In this document: one piece after another, positions 60,548 to 64,000 of the stretch | How the letters are laid out: each line of letters opens with the position of its first letter | Position numbering within the stretch: position 1 is the stretch's first letter | DNA from: an uncultured Pelagibacteraceae bacterium | Lineage (GTDB): Bacteria; Pseudomonadota; Alphaproteobacteria; Pelagibacterales; Pelagibacteraceae | DNA length: 64,000 nt | Direction of reading: 5' to 3' | Assembly (NCBI GenBank): GCA_902581605.1 | Contig: CACHPE010000001.1 | Coordinates: 62,001 to 126,000, forward strand | Notes under the pieces: model-generated | What the model was told of the DNA's origin: nothing | Database searches by the model: none | What the model saw: the letters and a program-made list of their open reading frames with translations, nothing else | Position numbers and translations under genes: made by a program

Positions 60548-60763
60548 TTGTCAAAACAAGACTTACTGGAATTTAAAGGTACAGTGATAGATCTACTTCC
60601 GAACGCTATGTTTAGAGTAAAATTAGAAAATGGACATACTGTTACTGCCCATACAGCTGGTAAGTTAAGAAAAAACAGAATTAGAGTTCTCCAAGGTGAT
60701 AATGTGACAGTTGAAATGACACCTTACGATCTCACTAAAGGAAGAATTATCTTTAGGGGATAA
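60548..60763 (+). CDS. infA: Translation initiation factor IF-1
   Basis: 71 residues, OB fold, '[20 protein letters not shown]' and '[20 protein letters not shown]', beginning at TTG 60548. IF-1 occupies the A site of the 30S subunit during initiation. The TTG start is weak but fits the 71-residue family length. tRNA-Phe begins 4 bp after its stop. Confidence 0.95.
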   Translation: MSKQDLLEFKGTVIDLLPNAMFRVKLENGHTVTAHTAGKLRKNRIRVLQGDNVTVEMTPYDLTKGRIIFRG

Positions 60764-60767
60764 ATAA

Positions 60768-60842
60768 GGCTGAGTAGCTCAGGAGTAGAGCAGAGCCCTG
60801 AAAAGGCTTGTGTCGGAGGTGCGAATCCTTCCTCAGCCACCA
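60768..60842 (+). tRNA. tRNA-Phe (anticodon GAA)
   Basis: Acceptor GGCTGAG/CTCAGCC, D-stem GCTC/GAGC, anticodon stem GAGCC/GGCTT enclosing CTGAAAA (anticodon GAA), T-stem GGAGG/CCTTC. The T-loop reads TGCGAAT, with G instead of T at position 55. Discriminator A is followed by CCA and then a second CCA (60843-60845). It sits 4 bp after infA. Confidence 0.95.
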
Positions 60843-60922
60843 CCATAAAGTTTCATCTTGAAATAATCGTAAAAGAAATTAACTTTAAGAGATAATAAAT
60901 AACAAAAGGACTAAGAAATAAG

Positions 60923-61135
60923 ATGAGTACACTACAAGGAAAAATTAAATGGTATAATGGTAAAAAGGGATATGGCTTCATTGAAAGAGATGATAAAGAA
61001 AAAGATGCCTTTGTTCACGCTTCAGCGGTAAAAGCTGCTGGTATGAGATATCTCAATGAAGGTGATAAACTTGAATTCACATTAGAAGATGGTCCCAAAG
61101 GTCCTTCTGCAGTTAATTTAAAAAAAATAGACTAA
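60923..61135 (+). CDS. Cold-shock domain protein (CspA family)
   Basis: 70 residues, single cold-shock domain with RNP1 'KGYGFIERDD' and RNP2 'DAFVHASAV' RNA-binding motifs. It binds single-stranded nucleic acid and can act as an RNA chaperone. A long A-rich leader precedes it and a terminator follows at 61151-61190, so it is a separate unit. Confidence 0.94.
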   Translation: MSTLQGKIKWYNGKKGYGFIERDDKEKDAFVHASAVKAAGMRYLNEGDKLEFTLEDGPKGPSAVNLKKID

Positions 61136-61150
61136 TACAGAAATTATTTA

Positions 61151-61190
61151 AAAGGGCGTTTTATCTATCAAATAGATAAACGTCCTTTTT
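61151..61190 (+). terminator. Intrinsic terminator after the cold-shock gene
   Basis: AAAGGGCGTTTTATCT pairs with AGATAAACGTCCTTT (one G-U pair, one bulged T) around a short ATCAAAT loop and runs into a T-tract. It ends the csp transcript 16 bp after the stop. Confidence 0.8.
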
Positions 61191-61366
61191 CTACTTAGAC
61201 CTTGAATATTAATTTTTTTTGTCTAAAAGACTGCTTATGAATATAAATATAACATACAGAAAGACTTTTAGAAGTACTCACACAAACTGTTTCCATAGCC
61301 AGTAGGCTATTTATTTATATTATAATTTTAAATCCACATAAAATAAGATAAAAACAAAGAGGATAA

Positions 61367-61441
61367 GCCCGGGTGGTGTAATGGTTAGCACGGAAGTTTG
61401 TGGAACTTTAAGTTTGAGTTCGACTCTCAGCCCGGGTACCA
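61367..61441 (+). tRNA. tRNA-His (anticodon GTG), no encoded G-1
   Basis: Acceptor GCCCGGG/CCCGGGT with a G1-U72 wobble pair, D-stem GTGT/GCAC, anticodon stem GAAGT/ACTTT enclosing TTGTGGA (anticodon GTG), T-stem TTGAG/CTCAG with a normal TTCGACT loop. The base before G1 is A, so no G-1 is encoded, and the discriminator is A73 rather than C73. CCA is encoded. hisS starts 4 bp later. Confidence 0.96.
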
Positions 61442-61445
61442 AAAA

Positions 61446-62840
61446 ATGAATAAAGAAAAAAAATTAATTCCTGGATTACCTTCAGGATTTGAAGATCGTT
61501 GGGATAAAAAACTTCTTCTCAAGAAAAAGCTTTTAAAAGCTATTGAGAATAATTTTATTAAATTTGGAGCAGAGGCTCTGGAAACCCCTTCGTTTGAGAT
61601 AAGTGAAAATATAGGATCTTTTTTGGCAGAAGATGAAGCTAATCCTATGTCTGATGTATTCTCATTTGAGGATGGAGAAAAGAGCATTACTCTTAGGTAT
61701 GATCTTTCAAGCCCACTAGCTAGATTTGTTGCTCAAAATAATCAAGAGCTTCCATCAATTTTTAAAAGGTATGCCATTCAAAATGTCTTTAGAAATGAAA
61801 AGGCTGGTAATGGAAGATACAGAGAATTTATGCAAGCAGATTTTGATATCGTTGGAAATGTTAATCCTGCGCAAGCAAATGCGGAGCTTTGCAATTTAAT
61901 ATCAAGTACCTTGTTAGATTGTGGTCTAAAAAAAGATCAATTTACAATCAACGTTAGTAACAGAAAAATAGTTCAAGGATTAATTGATGATTTAAAAATA
62001 TCAGAAGAAAAGCAGGTAAAAGTAATTAGGGCAATTGATAAATTAGATAAACCAGGTTTTGGTTTAAAAGGTGTTGAAGATCTGCTTAAAAAAGAGAGAA
62101 AAGATATAAGTGGCGCAATTACTAAGGGCGCAGATTTAAACGATGAACAAGCATCTGAAATACTAAATTTTTTAAAAATCAAAGATTTAAAAGAATTAAA
62201 AGAAACATTAAAAAATCCATTGTCTCAAGAAGGTATAAAGGAATTAGAACAAGTATTTGAAGTATTGGGTTACAGTTCAAATTTAAATCAGGTCAAAACA
62301 AATTTTACAATTGTTAGGGGTTTGGCTTATTATTCAGATTTCATTGTTGAAACAAATCTAAATTTTAAAGTCACAAATAACAAAGGCAAAGAGGTCGATA
62401 TAGGCAGTATTTGTTCTGGAGGAGCCTATGCAAAATTAATTTCGAGATTTAAAGGTGTGGATATTCCAGGCACCGGAATTAGTTTTGGAGTTGATCGATT
62501 GTTATTTGCTATAATGCAATTGGATCAAGTAAAAGTAGATAGTCAAAAACCAGTTTTAGTTTGTGTAATGGATGAAAAATATCTTAAAAGTTATTATGAA
62601 ATTTTAGATCTATTAAGAAATAATAATATCAATGCTGAAATTTTTTTAGATACAAAAAAAAATTTAGGTAAGCAACTAACCCTAGCAAATAAACGTGAGT
62701 TGGATGTTGCAATAATATGTGGTGAAAACGAATTTAATGAAAATACAGTCACTATAAAAAGTCTCAAAGGCGTTAAGGGCGAAAACAATAAAACATTTCC
62801 AAAAGAAAATTTAATCGATGAAGTCAAAAAACTTATCTGA
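61446..62840 (+). CDS. hisS: Histidyl-tRNA synthetase
   Basis: 464 residues from the ATG at 61446. Earlier in-frame starts would run through tRNA-His and are excluded. Class II motif 2 is 'FRNEKAGNGRYREFMQADFD', the histidine motif is 'VRGLAYYSDFIVE', and a C-terminal anticodon-binding domain follows ('NNNINAEIFLDTKKNLGKQL'). It charges tRNA-His encoded directly upstream. The 'VRGLAYY' form differs from the enterobacterial 'RGLDYY', consistent with an alphaproteobacterial HisRS adapted to a tRNA-His lacking G-1. Confidence 0.95.
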   Translation: MNKEKKLIPGLPSGFEDRWDKKLLLKKKLLKAIENNFIKFGAEALETPSFEISENIGSFLAEDEANPMSDVFSFEDGEKSITLRYDLSSPLARFVAQNNQELPSIFKRYAIQNVFRNEKAGNGRYREFMQADFDIVGNVNPAQANAELCNLISSTLLDCGLKKDQFTINVSNRKIVQGLIDDLKISEEKQVKVIRAIDKLDKPGFGLKGVEDLLKKERKDISGAITKGADLNDEQASEILNFLKIKDLKELKETLKNPLSQEGIKELEQVFEVLGYSSNLNQVKTNFTIVRGLAYYSDFIVETNLNFKVTNNKGKEVDIGSICSGGAYAKLISRFKGVDIPGTGISFGVDRLLFAIMQLDQVKVDSQKPVLVCVMDEKYLKSYYEILDLLRNNNINAEIFLDTKKNLGKQLTLANKRELDVAIICGENEFNENTVTIKSLKGVKGENNKTFPKENLIDEVKKLI

Positions 62841-63870
62841 AAACATCCTTAGATCAGTAAAATCTAAGGGTTTTAAATATATTGACTTACCTTCAGTAAT
62901 TGAGGCTAATCACATTGTTCAAAGATCAGGAGAAAATTTTAGAAAGTTTATCTTTTCCTTTACTGATCAGAATGGAAGCGAGTTGTGTTTAAGACCAGAT
63001 TTAACAATTGCATCTTGTTTAAGGTATTTGGAAAATAATTTAAAAGGTAAGGAAAAAATTTTTTACAGTGGTCAAGCTTATCGAAAATCACAAAACAAAA
63101 AAGACTCAATCATTAGAAATCAAATTGGATTTGAAATTTTAGGATCTAAGGATGAGAAAAATGACGATAAAGAAATTATAAATACATCTCTTAAATCACT
63201 TCAAAATATCAAATATTCTTCAGGAACACTAACTATTGGAAATGTTGAAATATTTAATTTGTTAATTTCAAAATTGGATATTCCAAAGAGATGGAAGCTA
63301 AGATTAGCCAGACACTTCTGGAGAGAAAGGTATTTTAATGATTTATTAAAAAGATTAGAAACTAATTCAGATGTTGATCCAACAATTGTAGAAATAGATA
63401 AAAAACGTTACGTGAAAATGCTTAAAGAGGATTTATCAAATATTGTTGCAGGAAGAACAATTAATGAAATATTAAAAAGGTTTGATCAGAAAATAAAAGA
63501 TCCTAGAAGAGCTAGTAAAGGAAAGAATGTTTCAAAAATAATTAAAGATTTCTTAAAAATTAAATGTCCCATAAATAAAGCAGCAATTGAGTTAAATAAA
63601 TTTTTTAAAAAAAACAAAATAAATCTAGCTGTAGATCAAAAATATTTTCCAATCTCTAATAATAAGGTTTCAAATTTAAATGTAGTATTTTCAGCATCCT
63701 TTGGAAGACAATTAGAATATTACACTGGGATGGTTTTTAAAATTGATATTAAATCTAAAAACTCATTAAAAAATATTATTAATGGTGGTCGTTATGATGG
63801 TCTAATTTCAGACTTGGGATCAAAAAAACAAACTCCAGCAGTAGGTGCTGCTTTAAATTTAAATTACTAA
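62818..63870 (+). CDS. hisZ: ATP phosphoribosyltransferase regulatory subunit HisZ
   Basis: 350 residues similar to the HisRS catalytic core without the anticodon-binding domain, including 'CLRPDLTIASCLRYLENN', 'QAYRKSQNKKDSIIRNQIGF' and the C-terminal 'GGRYDGLISDLGSKKQTPAVG'. HisZ pairs with the short form of HisG to catalyse and regulate the first step of histidine synthesis. It overlaps hisS by 23 bp and hisG by one base. Confidence 0.92.
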   Translation: MKSKNLSENILRSVKSKGFKYIDLPSVIEANHIVQRSGENFRKFIFSFTDQNGSELCLRPDLTIASCLRYLENNLKGKEKIFYSGQAYRKSQNKKDSIIRNQIGFEILGSKDEKNDDKEIINTSLKSLQNIKYSSGTLTIGNVEIFNLLISKLDIPKRWKLRLARHFWRERYFNDLLKRLETNSDVDPTIVEIDKKRYVKMLKEDLSNIVAGRTINEILKRFDQKIKDPRRASKGKNVSKIIKDFLKIKCPINKAAIELNKFFKKNKINLAVDQKYFPISNNKVSNLNVVFSASFGRQLEYYTGMVFKIDIKSKNSLKNIINGGRYDGLISDLGSKKQTPAVGAALNLNY

Positions 63871-64000
63871 TGACAAAAAATATTTTAAATATTGGAATTC
63901 CAAGCAAAGGTAGACTTAGAAAAGATGTTTTAAATATTTTTAAAAAAAATAAATTAAATCTCATTTCTGAAAGAGGAGAAAGAGATCTTTTAGGATCTAT
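63870..64000 (+). CDS. hisG: ATP phosphoribosyltransferase catalytic subunit HisG (3' truncated)
   Basis: The ATG at 63870 overlaps the hisZ stop; the first 43 codons run off the window edge and read MTKNILNIGIPSKGRLRKDV followed by 'ISERGERDLLGS'. 'IGIPSKGRL' is the HisG N-terminal signature. Given hisZ next door, the short-form enzyme is expected. Confidence 0.93.
   Translation, partial: MTKNILNIGIPSKGRLRKDVLNIFKKNKLNLISERGERDLLGS

Noticed and set aside
61295-61310. Small hairpin ATAGCC-AGTA-GGCTAT before tRNA-His
   Set aside because: Six-base stem with a weak T-rich tail; too short to call a terminator or small RNA.
61191-61366. Gap between the csp terminator and tRNA-His
   Set aside because: Looked for an attenuator, 6S-like RNA or small gene; no convincing structure or frame.
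61398-61445. Upstream start for hisS inside tRNA-His
   Set aside because: The extra residues are encoded by tRNA sequence; the ATG at 61446 gives the normal HisRS N-terminus.

Overview
This AT-rich window (about 30% GC by eye) looks like a SAR11 / Candidatus Pelagibacter-type alphaproteobacterial chromosome. Three things point there: small, tightly packed core genes with 1-4 bp start/stop overlaps; alphaproteobacterial gene orders (SUV3-like helicase-TerB-fdxA-carD; cobT-cobS-dnaJ/bolA; rpmH-rnpA-yidD-yidC-argB-HAD-dapD-dapE; murA-DUF2948-hisD-infA); and a tRNA-His without an encoded G-1. I see no rRNA, insertion sequence, phage or CRISPR.

Layout. 1-4.5 kb: tail of an acyl-CoA-synthetase-like gene, a 30-residue lysine-rich microprotein with its own promoter and terminator, then a minus-strand group (helicase, TerB-like protein, 7Fe ferredoxin, CarD regulator with a histone-H1-like tail). 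4.7-9.6 kb: a two-gene TAXI-type TRAP transporter whose permease starts inside the U-tract of a terminator-like hairpin, a thioesterase, tRNA-Arg and a thiolase. 9.8-15.7 kb: pyruvate dehydrogenase E1 (carrying its own lipoyl domain) and E2, a DMT exporter and UppP. 15.9-22.6 kb: glutamate synthase gltD-gltB and an alpha/beta hydrolase. 22.6-32.2 kb: a glycosyltransferase, then a translation block thrS-infC-rpmI-rplT-pheS-pheT-lepA.

32.2-35.7 kb: a very AT-rich surface-glycan patch (CgeB-like glycosyltransferase, SGNH protein, tRNA-Ser, GT9 heptosyltransferase-like) between lepA and gyrB. 35.7-44.2 kb: gyrB, a RegB/PrrB-type redox histidine kinase, cobT-cobS-dnaJ, divergent bolA, aroB-aroK. 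44.2-48.4 kb: a small membrane protein, an unrecognised secreted protein, def-fmt-truA. 48.4-55.8 kb (minus strand): SET-domain protein, HDAC-like deacetylase, dapE, dapD, HAD nucleotidase, argB, yidC, yidD, rnpA, rpmH.

55.9-64 kb: VTT membrane protein, tRNA-Thr, two small basic proteins, dcd, murA, DUF2948, hisD, infA, tRNA-Phe, a cold-shock protein, tRNA-His, hisS, hisZ and the start of hisG. Most content is housekeeping: translation, amino-acid synthesis (Glu, Lys, Arg, His, shikimate), central carbon and envelope. The points most worth a second look are the lipoyl-E1 fusion, the hairpin between TRAP genes, the SET/HDAC pair together with lysine-rich proteins, the Glu-to-Ser change in the RegB H-box, and three tRNAs with unusual features.
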